A stretch of 64,000 nucleotides of DNA. Origin: Pseudomonas sp. MWU15-20650. Its GTDB lineage: Bacteria; Pseudomonadota; Gammaproteobacteria; Pseudomonadales; Pseudomonadaceae. The notes under the pieces are model-generated. The model was not told the DNA's origin. It made no database searches and saw nothing but the letters and a program-made list of their open reading frames with translations. Shown here piece after piece: positions 1 through 8,314 of this stretch. The translations under genes and the position numbers were made by a program. The DNA lies in NCBI RefSeq assembly GCF_023242475.1, contig NZ_JALJFG010000003.1, positions 283,923 through 347,922 on the forward strand, written 5' to 3'. Within the stretch, counting starts at the first letter, position 1; the number at the start of each line of letters is the position of its first letter.

Positions 1-95
1 ATGCCAGCATCGATTTTGCCCTCGGCGTGCTGCCGGATATCTTCGCCGGTGAATGGAACCGCGCGATGAAAAACCTGCACAGCCAGAAGGCCTGA
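1..95 (+). CDS. pth: peptidyl-tRNA hydrolase, 3' end only
   Basis: Only the last 30 codons are in the window, read from position 3 to the TGA at 93-95. The visible tail ([19 protein letters not shown], then NLHSQKA) matches the C-terminus of bacterial Pth, the esterase that frees peptides from stalled peptidyl-tRNA. The gene lies 22 bp upstream of ychF in the same direction, and pth-ychF is the usual order in pseudomonads. The identification rests on a short tail plus this order. Confidence 0.8.
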   Translation, partial: ASIDFALGVLPDIFAGEWNRAMKNLHSQKA

Positions 96-117
96 CTTTT
101 ACCCGAGGGGAAACACC

Positions 118-1218
118 ATGGGATTCAATTGCGGCATCGTCGGCCTGCCCAACGTCGGCAAGTCCACCCTGTTCAACGCCCTGACCAAGTCCGGCATTGC
201 GGCAGAGAACTTCCCCTTCTGCACCATCGAACCCAACAGCGGTATCGTGCCTATGCCCGATCCGCGCCTGGAAGCGCTGGCAGCCATCGTTAATCCCAAG
301 CGCATCCTGCCGACCACCATGGAGTTCGTCGATATCGCCGGCCTCGTGGCCGGCGCATCGAAAGGTGAGGGCCTGGGCAACAAGTTCCTGGCCAACATCC
401 GCGAAACCGATGCCATCGCCCACGTGGTCCGCTGCTTTGAAGACGAGAACGTGATTCACGTCTCCAACAGCGTTGATCCGAAACGCGACATCGAGATCAT
501 CGACCTGGAACTGATCTTCGCTGACCTCGACAGCTGCGAAAAGCAACTGCAGAAAGTCGCGCGTAACGCCAAGGGTGGCGACAAGGACGCAGTGGTCCAG
601 AAAGGCCTGCTGGAGCAGTTGATCGCTCACTTCACCGAAGGCAAGCCTGCACGTAGCCTGATGAAGAACATGGGCGCTGACGAGAAGGCTGTGATCAAAG
701 GCTTCCACCTGCTGACCACCAAGCCGGTGATGTATATCGCCAACGTTGCCGAAGATGGCTTCGAGAACAACCCGCTGCTCGACGTGGTCAAGGCCATTGC
801 CGACGAAGAAGGCGCCATCGTGGTTCCGGTGTGCAACAAGATCGAAGCGGAAATCGCCGAGCTCGATGACGGCGAAGAAAAAGACATGTTCCTCGAGGCC
901 CTGGGCCTGGAAGAGCCTGGCCTGAACCGCGTGATCCGTGCCGGTTACGAAATGCTTAACCTGCAGACCTACTTCACCGCCGGTGTCGAAGAAGTCCGCG
1001 CCTGGACCGTCAAGGTGGGTGCCACCGCACCACAAGCCGCTGGCGTGATCCACACCGACTTCGAAAAAGGTTTTATCCGCGCCGAAGTGATCGCCTACAA
1101 CGACTTCATCCAGTACAAGGGCGAAGCGGGTACGAAGGAAGCCGGTAAGTGGCGTCTGGAAGGCAAGGAATACATCGTTAAAGATGGTGATGTGATGCAC
1201 TTCCGCTTCAACGTGTAA
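118..1218 (+). CDS. ychF: redox-regulated P-loop ATPase YchF (OLA1 family)
   Basis: This 366-residue protein is full length for YchF. The N-terminus carries the P-loop [14 protein letters not shown] (about residues 8-21), followed by the [10 protein letters not shown] switch region and the [17 protein letters not shown] segment (G3). The C-terminal TGS-like domain includes GWIRAEV-type sequence ([14 protein letters not shown]). The family belongs to the Obg-type GTPases but prefers ATP; it binds ribosomes and modulates the oxidative stress response. The ATG at 118 follows a clear ribosome site (GAGGGGAAACACC). It sits directly after pth and ends in a strong terminator, so the two are probably co-transcribed. 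Identification is secure. Confidence 0.97.
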   Translation: MGFNCGIVGLPNVGKSTLFNALTKSGIAAENFPFCTIEPNSGIVPMPDPRLEALAAIVNPKRILPTTMEFVDIAGLVAGASKGEGLGNKFLANIRETDAIAHVVRCFEDENVIHVSNSVDPKRDIEIIDLELIFADLDSCEKQLQKVARNAKGGDKDAVVQKGLLEQLIAHFTEGKPARSLMKNMGADEKAVIKGFHLLTTKPVMYIANVAEDGFENNPLLDVVKAIADEEGAIVVPVCNKIEAEIAELDDGEEKDMFLEALGLEEPGLNRVIRAGYEMLNLQTYFTAGVEEVRAWTVKVGATAPQAAGVIHTDFEKGFIRAEVIAYNDFIQYKGEAGTKEAGKWRLEGKEYIVKDGDVMHFRFNV

Positions 1219-1245
1219 GCGTAATTTGCAGTTATCATCCCCGAT

Positions 1246-1275
1246 AAAAAAGCCGATGCATGCATCGGCTTTTTT
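1246..1275 (+). terminator. rho-independent terminator after ychF
   Basis: A perfect inverted repeat (AGCCGATGCA / TGCATCGGCT) is flanked by A6 on the left and T6 on the right. It ends transcription of pth-ychF 27 bp after the stop codon and, being symmetric, could also stop leftward transcripts. Confidence 0.9.
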
Positions 1276-1280
1276 GTGGG

Positions 1281-1537
1281 CGACTGTTTACCGGTGACAC
1301 AAAACACCCCATTAAGACTTAACACAAAGCACCTTAAGATTTTTCCTATTAACTCATTCGTTTTTTTATATTAACGCAACGCCCATACACCCTCACAATA
1401 GAACTTGTCCTACGTTACACAGGCAACTAACCACACTAAATACCAGTGACAATCACTGTGAATTTCGATTTACTGAGTTCAGCCTGACCCGCCTCTCCTC
1501 AGCAGTGAAGCAATAGCGATAATGGAGTAATCACTCA
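1281..1537. other. AT-rich leader between ychF and the type III regulator
   Basis: No open frame with coding character is visible here. The stretch is clearly richer in A and T than ychF, which marks the left edge of the type III cluster. A 6-bp dyad (CAGTGA-CAA-TCACTG, 1444-1458) lies about 80 bp before the regulator start and could be an operator. No sigma-54 element or hrp box is evident, so the regulator promoter is not identified. Confidence 0.5.
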
Positions 1538-2455
1538 ATGTCGGCCTTCGAACACATGGAAAACGAAACGGATATCTCACTCATTGAAGACCCTCACATT
1601 GAGAGTATGTTAAGCAGTACCGCCCCCCTCAACATCGACATTTTATTATTGGGAGAAACCGGTACAGGTAAAGATACATTGGCAAAACGGGTTCATTGTT
1701 CATCCAAGCGACAGGGCAACTTCATTGCCGTGAACTGCGCTGCCATTCCGGAAAGCCTCGCGGAAAGCCAATTGTTCGGTGTCAATAGCGGTGCCTATAC
1801 CGGAGCCGTCCAGTCACGCGCAGGATTTATCGAAGCCTCGCATTTGGGCACCTTGTATCTTGATGAAATTGATAGCATGCCATTGTCACTGCAAGCCAAG
1901 CTATTACGCGTGCTGGAGTCCCGGGGCGTGGAGCGTCTGGGGTCAACCCGGTTCATACCGGTAGACATGCGTATCATTGCGTCGGCCCAGCAATCGCTTT
2001 ATGAAATGGTCAAACAAGGCGATTTCAGACGCGATCTGTATTTTCGGTTGAGTGTGGTCAACATCCGGCTTCCGCCCTTGCGGGATCGCAGAGACCGAAT
2101 AATTCCGCTGTTTTTGAATATGGTTCAGCAAGAGGCTGAGTATTTTAACTACCCCTCCCCGCTCCCAACCAACTCCCTATTTCAACGATTATTGTGCCAT
2201 GCCTGGCCTGGCAACGTTCGTGAGCTACGCTCTACCGCCAAACGCTTCGTATTAGGTCTCCCTCCCTTTTCGGAGGCGATGATGGACCATCAGGAAACTG
2301 AATTGGGTCTCAAAGAGCGGCTACAACAGATAGAGAAATCACTCATTGAAGAATCATTGCGCCGAAATAGCAGTAACGTGGATCAGGCGGCTGTCGAATT
2401 GAGAGTTGCCAAGCGCACATTATATTACCGGATGAAACAACTCGAGATCCGCTGA
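1538..2455 (+). CDS. hrpS: HrpR/HrpS-type sigma-54 enhancer-binding activator of the type III cluster (RspR-like)
   Basis: The 305-residue protein has an AAA+ sigma-54 activation domain and a C-terminal Fis-type helix-turn-helix, but no receiver or other N-terminal sensor domain. That layout is characteristic of HrpR/HrpS. Visible motifs are Walker A GETGTGKD, the sigma-54 contact loop GAYTGA (a Tyr variant of GAFTGA), Walker B GTLYLDEIDS, and the C-terminal helix pair ending AKRTLYYRMKQLEI. It should hydrolyse ATP to activate sigma-54 polymerase at the hrpL promoter, where a good -24/-12 element is present at 19245-19260. P. syringae uses two such paralogues, HrpR and HrpS, that act together; only one is present here. 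HrpV, encoded downstream, is the known HrpS antagonist. Called rspR in P. fluorescens literature. Confidence 0.9.
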   Translation: MSAFEHMENETDISLIEDPHIESMLSSTAPLNIDILLLGETGTGKDTLAKRVHCSSKRQGNFIAVNCAAIPESLAESQLFGVNSGAYTGAVQSRAGFIEASHLGTLYLDEIDSMPLSLQAKLLRVLESRGVERLGSTRFIPVDMRIIASAQQSLYEMVKQGDFRRDLYFRLSVVNIRLPPLRDRRDRIIPLFLNMVQQEAEYFNYPSPLPTNSLFQRLLCHAWPGNVRELRSTAKRFVLGLPPFSEAMMDHQETELGLKERLQQIEKSLIEESLRRNSSNVDQAAVELRVAKRTLYYRMKQLEIR

Positions 2456-2622
2456 TCAGATACGTAAAAGCCAGTCACTCCATAAGCGTCTGAGCAGGCA
2501 GTCTGGCGCTGTGATCCCGCAAACAACCCGTTGTTGCTGCCTGACGGTGTTAAAGGCTATCGCACCCACTTAAAAATTGGCAGACTCCATCACCCTTACT
2601 CCTGCGGCGGGGCGGAGGGCGC

Positions 2623-2648
2623 TTGCCGTTGTACGTACACAACGGCAA
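2623..2648. terminator. 10-bp hairpin between the regulator and the pilin transcript
   Basis: A perfect 10-bp stem (TTGCCGTTGT / ACAACGGCAA) surrounds a 6-base loop. It lies 170 bp after the regulator stop and 55 bp before the hrp box. There is no T-run after it, so it is either a weak terminator insulating the hrp-box promoter or a protein-binding dyad. Confidence 0.4.
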
Positions 2649-2703
2649 TCTACGGCGCACTAAAAATTAAGAAATAACTTGAGACATTCATTTTTTTTGA
2701 TCC

Positions 2704-2732
2704 GGAACTGTATTCCGCGTGGCGACCACCGA
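2704..2732 (+). promoter_or_regulatory. hrp box (HrpL-dependent promoter) for the pilin/hrpB operon
   Basis: GGAACT at 2704-2709, a 16-base spacer, then CCACCGA at 2726-2732. This fits the HrpL consensus GGAACC-N15/16-CCACNNA with one mismatch in the -35 half. It lies about 90 bp before the ATG at 2824 and should be read by the ECF sigma factor encoded at 19315-19866. Confidence 0.85.
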
Positions 2733-2823
2733 GGCAATACCAGGTCCATGTTGTAACTCGATATACCAAATATCATTACACGTGGGCACTGGCACCTTTA
2801 GACTAGTTACTTGGAGAATCCAT

Positions 2824-3009
2824 ATGTCCGGTCCAATCAGCCCTTACAATTCCTCTCAAGCCCAGTACGACCTGAGCGCCTACGCTCAAGGAAGCACCGT
2901 GGAGGAACAGGCGGCAATAGCAAGAAGGAAGCAAGTCGAAGGCATGATATTGAGCAACGAAGTCAAGCACGACAACAACTACTCAGCTGCCGCGCAGAAA
3001 AGGCAGTAA
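2824..3009 (+). CDS. small type III protein in the HrpA pilin position
   Basis: This 61-residue polar protein is the first gene after a hrp box and precedes hrpB, exactly where P. syringae carries the hrpA pilus subunit. It has no signal peptide, no cysteine, an N-terminus rich in Ser, Tyr and Gln, and a charged, probably helical C-terminal half, which is usual for secreted needle or pilus subunits. HrpA proteins are about 110 residues, so this one is much shorter, closer to the 80-residue needle proteins. The ATG at 2824 has a good ribosome site (TTGGAGAATCCAT). No sequence motif proves the function; the assignment is by position and size. Confidence 0.6.
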   Translation: MSGPISPYNSSQAQYDLSAYAQGSTVEEQAAIARRKQVEGMILSNEVKHDNNYSAAAQKRQ

Positions 3010-3017
3010 TTTAATCG

Positions 3018-3043
3018 CCTCCTCGGCTTATCAGTCGGGGAGG
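3018..3043 (+). terminator. intra-operon hairpin after the pilin candidate
   Basis: CCTCCTCGG pairs with TCGGGGAGG (two G-T wobbles) around an 8-base loop, starting 9 bp after the stop of the 61-residue gene. There is no T-run. Such a hairpin would protect the upstream message and reduce read-through, giving an abundant pilin relative to the structural genes downstream. Confidence 0.45.
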
Positions 3044-3118
3044 TGACGCCACACATTAAGGCAGCTTGCAACTGACAAGCCTTCATAAAAATAGCCCCTT
3101 CACACGACCGGGTCAAAA

Positions 3119-3484
3119 ATGTTTATAACCGACGATAAATCAATCAAACATGCTGATCTGTCCCCCGCCCTTCAAACGCCAGGCCATTTGCAATCCAATA
3201 CAGATATTGGTTTTTTTTCATCACAACTCGAACGCCCCACATCGACCAAGGCCATAACCGCCAACCCTGGCACGTCGAATCTACTGATAGCGGCATCAGA
3301 GCAACTCGACACTACACACAGCAGAATAACTAGACAGTTAAGAACATTAAGTAAAGACGTCAATAGGGAGGTGATGAAAAAATTCCCAACCGAGCTTTCC
3401 AATACATTATTCATGTCGCAAATGCTTGTAAAAAGCCTTGGCAAAACGACCCAATGCATCGACAAAATATGCAATCTACAGTAA
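3119..3484 (+). CDS. hrpB: HrpB, type III inner rod protein (SctI family)
   Basis: A 121-residue protein directly upstream of hrcJ, the usual position of hrpB. The C-terminal third carries the family pattern, a long helix ending LVKSLGKTTQCIDKICNLQ, which is the conserved polymerising tail of YscI/PrgJ/HrpB inner rod proteins. The N-terminal half is low in recognisable features. The protein would be exported early and join the inner-membrane ring to the needle base. The ATG at 3119 has only a weak ribosome site. The 3' end lies just before the preferred hrcJ start. Confidence 0.75.
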   Translation: MFITDDKSIKHADLSPALQTPGHLQSNTDIGFFSSQLERPTSTKAITANPGTSNLLIAASEQLDTTHSRITRQLRTLSKDVNREVMKKFPTELSNTLFMSQMLVKSLGKTTQCIDKICNLQ

Positions 3485-3492
3485 CAAATAGC

Positions 3493-4293
3493 ATGAAATT
3501 CATTCTGCCATTTGTTCTCATGCTCTCTCTTACCTCTATGTTGAGTGGCTGCAGTGACCGTGTCGAACTCCATACCCAACTCTCCGAACAGGAGGCGAAT
3601 GAGGTCATAGCAGAACTGGCAGATAAACATATCCGTGCGCAAAAAGTTCCTGTCAAGGGCGGTGCGACGGTGGCGGTCAGTGCTAGCGACATCGGACGTG
3701 CTGTGCGCACCTTGGAGGCCGCAGGTCTGCCCAGGTTGGCGCGCACTACGCTGGGCGATACATTTCGTAAAGAGGGCGTTATTTCTACGCCGCTGGAAGA
3801 GCGTGCTCGCTACATCTATGCCCTTTCCCAAGAGCTTGAAGCCACACTATCAAACATCGACGGTGTCATCGTTGCCCGCGTACATGTCGTACTGCCCGAA
3901 CGCATCGCACCAGGAGAACCGATCCAACCCGCATCGGCTTCGGTTTTCATCAAGCACGATCCTCGCCTTGATCCCGACAATATCCGTTCGCGTGTCCGCA
4001 GAATGGTCGCAAGCAGCATTCCTGGAATGACGACAGCAGTGGACAACCCGCAAAAACTCACCGTGATATTCGTACCTGCCACGGCATACCAGGAGCAAAA
4101 GCGACTGGCCTATTTCGGTCCCTTCCTGATACCTGCAGATGATCTCGGCTTTTGGTGGACCAGCATCATCGTCGCGGTGGCCGGTTTGATTTTGACGGTG
4201 GCCGGCTCCTTGTTCTGGCGCAACCGGATGCAGCAGTTACAGCAGCAAACGCCTGCACTTGAAGGATCGGCTGGACCTTCCCATGACACCTAG
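3493..4293 (+). CDS. hrcJ: HrcJ, inner-membrane MS-ring lipoprotein (SctJ)
   Basis: From the chosen ATG the 266-residue protein starts with a lipoprotein signal peptide whose lipobox LSGC places the lipidated Cys at residue 20. The YscJ/FliF ring domains follow (ALSQELEATLSNIDGV and RVHVVLPE are the family signature), and a single membrane helix (TSIIVAVAGLILTVAGSLF) sits near the C-terminus before a short cytoplasmic tail. It forms the inner-membrane ring of the basal body. In-frame ATGs also exist at 3454 and 3469, but they overlap hrpB and would put extra polar residues before the signal peptide. It is flanked by hrpB and hrpD as in other Hrp1 clusters. Confidence 0.95.
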   Translation: MKFILPFVLMLSLTSMLSGCSDRVELHTQLSEQEANEVIAELADKHIRAQKVPVKGGATVAVSASDIGRAVRTLEAAGLPRLARTTLGDTFRKEGVISTPLEERARYIYALSQELEATLSNIDGVIVARVHVVLPERIAPGEPIQPASASVFIKHDPRLDPDNIRSRVRRMVASSIPGMTTAVDNPQKLTVIFVPATAYQEQKRLAYFGPFLIPADDLGFWWTSIIVAVAGLILTVAGSLFWRNRMQQLQQQTPALEGSAGPSHDT

Positions 4294-4861
4294 TCCCGAT
4301 CACACGATGAAGGAAAACCTGGCGTGGGTTCAATGGTGGGCATTTCCCTGGAGGTCATCCCATGAAGGCTGGAGATCCCTGTATCCCGAGATTAATCTGA
4401 CTCATCGCACTGGAGTCTTGGCAACAAGCGAGCTCGCTGGCATTACCCCCTGCTTGCCTCCTGCGCCTAACCACGCAGTGCGCGTGCTCGCCCTAGCCTC
4501 AGCCGAACAACTCGACCTCGCGCTCGCATTGATTCATGGCGCCGTCAATCCAGCAACCGCTCGCTCTTTGAGCGAAGGACACCGTCTGTGGTGTATGAGT
4601 CTCTTTAAAGCATTCCCCCCTGACATGCTTCTGCCCAACGATGATCCCTTGCATTTGCTACGTAGTTGGGTAGAGCCCCCTGCCTGGCAGCGCCTTCGAT
4701 TGCGCTTCCCCTCTATGCGAGTGCTCGATATAGAAAAAAGCACCCCGGTAACCGAAGTCGTGCGCAGCCGGCTGACTACCCTCTGGCAAGCCGTCGCCTG
4801 GCGCGTCACATCAATGGAAAGCCACGACACGCTTCCTGACCCGTACGGGCAAGGAATTTAA
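4283..4861 (+). CDS. hrpD: HrpD, type III accessory protein
   Basis: The protein is about 192 residues, Trp- and Leu-rich in its N-terminal part, with no membrane segment or signal peptide. It lies between hrcJ and hrpE, which is the invariant place of hrpD in P. syringae-type clusters; the family is thought to correspond to the SctK sorting-platform accessory protein. The chosen ATG at 4283 overlaps the end of hrcJ by 11 bases; an in-frame ATG at 4259 lies deeper in hrcJ and another is at 4307. No catalytic motif is visible, so the call rests on gene order and size. Confidence 0.7.
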   Translation: MTPSPDHTMKENLAWVQWWAFPWRSSHEGWRSLYPEINLTHRTGVLATSELAGITPCLPPAPNHAVRVLALASAEQLDLALALIHGAVNPATARSLSEGHRLWCMSLFKAFPPDMLLPNDDPLHLLRSWVEPPAWQRLRLRFPSMRVLDIEKSTPVTEVVRSRLTTLWQAVAWRVTSMESHDTLPDPYGQGI

Positions 4862-4863
4862 CG

Positions 4864-5439
4864 ATGCTTTGTCTGCACAAAATCGAGTTGCGCACGAACG
4901 CTACCAGCCTTCCATTCCCCCTGATCCCCCGGGAAGTGCTCACAGATGTCAGCAAGGCTAATCAGCGCTTGGTGAGCGCCAATGCGCAGGCTGACGAGCT
5001 GATAAGACGCGCTGAAGAAAAATGTAAGGTGCTGCAGGAGAAAGCCACGGTGGAAATCTGGCAACGCGCTGATGAACAGCTCAAGTGCTGGGAGCGTGAG
5101 CGTGAGGAGATACTCGGGAACATTGAACATTACGCGACCTTGATCACCAACCAGGCGATCAGTTGCATACTTGACGAAACCATCGAGCCCAACCGCCTGG
5201 CGGCTCTTATAAAGAAGCTGCTGGCCAGCCAAATGCCGGAGATCAACGCAACGCTATTCTGTTGCCCCGCTGAAATCGAGTATGTAAAACAGTACCTAGC
5301 TATTCATGGGGCCACGCGATGGCAGCTTCAGGCGAACGATAGAACTCCACCTCAAACTCTAGTTCTGAAGACAGACGAGGGGGATTTTTTTATCAATTGG
5401 AACTCAATGTTCGAAACGGTGCTCAAGCACAGCACATAG
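4864..5439 (+). CDS. hrpE: HrpE, ATPase stator (SctL family)
   Basis: A 191-residue protein starting 2 bp after hrpD. Residues about 28-85 form a charged coiled coil (KANQRLVSANAQADELIRRA and onward), followed by a globular C-terminal domain, which is the layout of FliH/YscL/HrpE. The family dimerises, binds the ATPase HrcN and links it to the C-ring. It closes the first rightward operon: 109 bp with a new hrp box separate it from hrpF. Identification by domain layout and order is good. Confidence 0.8.
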   Translation: MLCLHKIELRTNATSLPFPLIPREVLTDVSKANQRLVSANAQADELIRRAEEKCKVLQEKATVEIWQRADEQLKCWEREREEILGNIEHYATLITNQAISCILDETIEPNRLAALIKKLLASQMPEINATLFCCPAEIEYVKQYLAIHGATRWQLQANDRTPPQTLVLKTDEGDFFINWNSMFETVLKHST

Positions 5440-5495
5440 CATTAAGAAACCCTATTCTCTCCCGGACATTACGTGTCAAATAATTTTCTATGCGT

Positions 5496-5524
5496 GGAAC
5501 TGAATCGCTCATACAAACCACAAT
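5496..5524 (+). promoter_or_regulatory. hrp box for the hrpF-hrpG-hrcC-hrpT-hrpV operon
   Basis: GGAACT at 5496-5501, 16-base spacer, CCAC at 5518-5521. The final A of the CCACNNA consensus is a T here. It lies 25 bp before the hrpF ATG, an unusually short leader. It matches the separate HrpL-dependent hrpC operon promoter of P. syringae. Confidence 0.8.
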
Positions 5525-5548
5525 ACAAAAAAACAAAGAGGAAACGCT

Positions 5549-5764
5549 ATGAATTTTTTTAAGGACTTACCCCTTAAACTTCTGAACAGCAGCAGTGCTC
5601 TCCATCAGCAACAGAGACAAGTGGCTGAAGAAGCTTCAGAAACCGGAGACCTCGAACTTTTCTATAGGCTGTCGACACAGGTGCACTACACCGACTTCGC
5701 TCATCAAGAGCAAGGTCGTATCAATCATCAAATACTCAGAACAACGTTTGACAGTTTCCAGTGA
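5549..5764 (+). CDS. hrpF: HrpF, small type III co-chaperone
   Basis: This 71-residue, mostly helical protein is the first gene after its own hrp box, with a good ribosome site (AGAGGAAACGCT). In P. syringae hrpF opens the operon hrpF-hrpG-hrcC-hrpT-hrpV, the same order seen here. HrpF and HrpG are thought to act as a pair resembling YscE/YscG, the co-chaperones that keep the needle or pilus subunit soluble. No motif is diagnostic; position and size support the name. Its 3' end overlaps the probable hrpG start. Confidence 0.7.
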   Translation: MNFFKDLPLKLLNSSSALHQQQRQVAEEASETGDLELFYRLSTQVHYTDFAHQEQGRINHQILRTTFDSFQ

Positions 5765-6158
5765 TTTGAAAGATATCATTGTTCACTGGTTGGACAGCGG
5801 GAAAGAACAGATCATCTTGTTTGAAGATAACGACGAAATTGTACTTAGCCGTCGGGGAGATCAGTTACTACTAAGCGTCCGGCTGACGTCAGCCCCACCT
5901 TCTGACGCACTCCTACAATGCTGGATGCGGCTCGGAGCTGCCAGCCTTAGTCATTTTCAAGGTGCATTGGCACAGGCGTCAGCCAGTGGTGCGCTTTGGC
6001 TGGTTCAAAGTCTCCAGACTGCACCTGGCGAGTCGTATCTGCTCAGCGCCATCGAACACTTGCTCAACCAACGTGATACCTGGCGCTCCGTCGTCGTGCG
6101 TCTGAAAAAAGCCTGTCCTTCGCCCCCGCCCACCTCATTACGTTCGTTGCTGTACTAA
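5748..6158 (+). CDS. hrpG: HrpG, type III chaperone-like protein (probable TTG start)
   Basis: The frame is open from 5595, but the first 51 codons overlap hrpF in another frame and read as implausible, Lys/Thr-rich sequence. Coding character begins near TVSSDLKDIIVHWLDSGK. The best starts are TTG at 5748, overlapping the hrpF stop, or TTG at 5766; the first gives 136 residues, close to the HrpG size. There is no ATG in a suitable place. The product is a small acidic protein with helices typical of tetratricopeptide-like type III chaperones. It lies between hrpF and hrcC as in P. syringae. Confidence 0.65.
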   Translation: MTVSSDLKDIIVHWLDSGKEQIILFEDNDEIVLSRRGDQLLLSVRLTSAPPSDALLQCWMRLGAASLSHFQGALAQASASGALWLVQSLQTAPGESYLLSAIEHLLNQRDTWRSVVVRLKKACPSPPPTSLRSLLY

Positions 6159-6172
6159 TCAGAGAAGCTTCT

Positions 6173-8314
6173 ATGTATAACAAGACCCATCAGCGCAACA
6201 GCTTACGCAGTGAGCCGCCTGAAACTTCATCCCGAAGAATCGATTGGCGTGTCCTAATCACAGTAGCCTGCTTGCTGGCTCCGGCCGCCCCAACCCTTGC
6301 CGCCATCCCCCCCGAATGGAAAAACACCGCCTACGGCTATGAAGCCGAACACAAACCCTTGCGGGAAGTACTCGAAGATTTCGCCCAAACCTTCGGCACA
6401 CAACTCCAAGTCGAGGGCCTGCTGGAGGGCAGCGTCAACGGCAAGATACGCGCCAACACCCCACAGTCGATGCTTGACAGGTTGGGCGTGGAGCACCGTT
6501 TCCAGTGGTATCTCTACAACAACACCCTGTACATCAGCACCCTGGATCAGCAGGAGTCTGCGCGGCTGGAAGTCTCATCCGAAACCATTGCCGACCTCAA
6601 GCAAGCGCTGACCGATATCGGCCTGCTCGACAGTCGCTTCGGCTGGGGCGAGTTACCGGAAGACGGTATCGTCCTGGTCTCCGGCCCCAAGCGCTATATC
6701 GAACAGATCAAGCAATTCAGCAGCCAGCGTCGTTCGCCAGACGAAAAGCAGAGCGTGCTGAGTTTCCCGCTGAAGTTCGCCAACGCGGCGGACCGGAAAA
6801 TGCAATACCGCAGTGAACAAGTCATCATCCCAGGCGTCGCCAGCATGTTGCGGGGGCTGTTGGATCCGCGCGCTACCTCAACGCTTTCCGGGCTGACACA
6901 ACGCCCCGCCTCTACGTCCCAGCCCGCGCCGCTCACGCCGTCTTTTCCGCGCCTGAGCAACCCACTGCTGGGGCAAATGCTCGGCGCATCATCGCCACCC
7001 GGGCAGGCAGATTCAGGAATGTCGATCTCGCCTCGGGCACCGGTCAGCACCAGTCGAATTCGCGTCGAAGCCGACGTGCGCAATAACGCAATCCTGATTT
7101 ATGACTTGCCGGAACGGCAGGCGATGTACCGCGAGTTGATCAGTCAGCTCGACGTGGCACGCAAGCTGGTGGAAATCGATGCGATTATCCTCGACATCGA
7201 GCGCACGCAACTGGACGAATTCGGTATCAAGTGGGGCTTTCAAAACAGTCGTTTCAGAGGCGGTGTCAACGTGGCGCCTGGCACCTCCCAGCAGCTATCG
7301 ATCGAGCATCGTGATCGTTTTAAGGCCGATGTACGCGCGCTGGAAGCCCGCGGCCTGGCAACCATGGTGTCCAATCCGTCGGTGCTGACCCTGGAAAACC
7401 AACCCGCGGTCATTGATTTCAATCGCACCCAATACCTGACGGCCGGCACCGAGGTCGCGACCGTTCTGCCCATCACCGTCGGCACCAGTTTCCAGGTGGT
7501 CCCCCGCGTCATCACCAGCCGCAGTGGCTTCCAGATCCATCTGGCGGTGGATATCGAGGACGGTAACTTTGACGAGTCAAACCCTGAACGGCTCGGCCCC
7601 GATGTACGCCGGGGCACTGTCAGCACCCAGGCCGTGATGGCGGAAAAGCGCTCGCTGGTGGTCGGCGGGTTTCACGTGACGGAAAACTCCGACAAACAAA
7701 ACAAGGTCCCGCTGCTGGGGGATATACCGTTGCTGGGCAAGGCGCTGTTCTCCTCAACCGAGCGGAAAAACAACCGGCGTGAAAGGCTGTTCATTCTCAC
7801 CCCACGTGTCATCGGTGATCAATCCGACCCCTCGCGCTATTTGCCCCAGGACGATCAGGTCGAGCTGCAGGCCGCACTCAAGCCCTTGGCTCGGCGCTAT
7901 GCTCCCCACGACCCCGTCATCAACCGCAGCGATATCATCAGCACCCTGGCGCACCTGGTCAGCGGCGAAGTGCCCAAGGCTTTCAAGACGGCCCCCATGC
8001 CCTTGGGCTTAAACACGTTGTGCAGCACCCGCGACCTGCTCGCGCTGAACACCGAGCGCAGCCAGTGGTATGCCGGCCCGCACTACAACGTAGCGATCGT
8101 GGTGTTGCGCAACCAGTTCAACCGCAACGTGCGTATCGATGAAAAAGAGTGCAGCAACTCGCAGACCCTGGCCGTCAGCGTGTGGCCGCGCGCGTGGCTC
8201 AAGCCGGGTGAGGAAGCTGAGGTATTTATCGCCATGCGCCCGGTCGTGAAGGATGAACATCTCAGCGTGCCACGCCCTTCCCTGCTCACCCCAACCCGGA
8301 TAACTTCGCCATGA
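6173..8314 (+). CDS. hrcC: HrcC, outer-membrane secretin (SctC)
   Basis: The 713-residue protein has a basic N-terminus, a hydrophobic signal segment ending near residue 44 (PTLAA/IPPEW), periplasmic N0 and N1 ring domains, and the C-terminal secretin barrel domain. The secretin signature is seen in VLTLENQPAVIDF and VPLLGDIPLLGKALF. It forms the outer-membrane ring through which the pilus passes. The extra C-terminal 150 residues after the secretin fold (from about 565) contain a pilotin-binding-like tail with two cysteines. The gene follows hrpG by 14 bp and overlaps hrpT by 4 bp. Confidence 0.95.
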   Translation: MYNKTHQRNSLRSEPPETSSRRIDWRVLITVACLLAPAAPTLAAIPPEWKNTAYGYEAEHKPLREVLEDFAQTFGTQLQVEGLLEGSVNGKIRANTPQSMLDRLGVEHRFQWYLYNNTLYISTLDQQESARLEVSSETIADLKQALTDIGLLDSRFGWGELPEDGIVLVSGPKRYIEQIKQFSSQRRSPDEKQSVLSFPLKFANAADRKMQYRSEQVIIPGVASMLRGLLDPRATSTLSGLTQRPASTSQPAPLTPSFPRLSNPLLGQMLGASSPPGQADSGMSISPRAPVSTSRIRVEADVRNNAILIYDLPERQAMYRELISQLDVARKLVEIDAIILDIERTQLDEFGIKWGFQNSRFRGGVNVAPGTSQQLSIEHRDRFKADVRALEARGLATMVSNPSVLTLENQPAVIDFNRTQYLTAGTEVATVLPITVGTSFQVVPRVITSRSGFQIHLAVDIEDGNFDESNPERLGPDVRRGTVSTQAVMAEKRSLVVGGFHVTENSDKQNKVPLLGDIPLLGKALFSSTERKNNRRERLFILTPRVIGDQSDPSRYLPQDDQVELQAALKPLARRYAPHDPVINRSDIISTLAHLVSGEVPKAFKTAPMPLGLNTLCSTRDLLALNTERSQWYAGPHYNVAIVVLRNQFNRNVRIDEKECSNSQTLAVSVWPRAWLKPGEEAEVFIAMRPVVKDEHLSVPRPSLLTPTRITSP

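Noticed and set aside
3172..3831. 219-codon minus-strand frame
   Set aside because: Antisense to hrpB and hrcJ; no ribosome site or domain.
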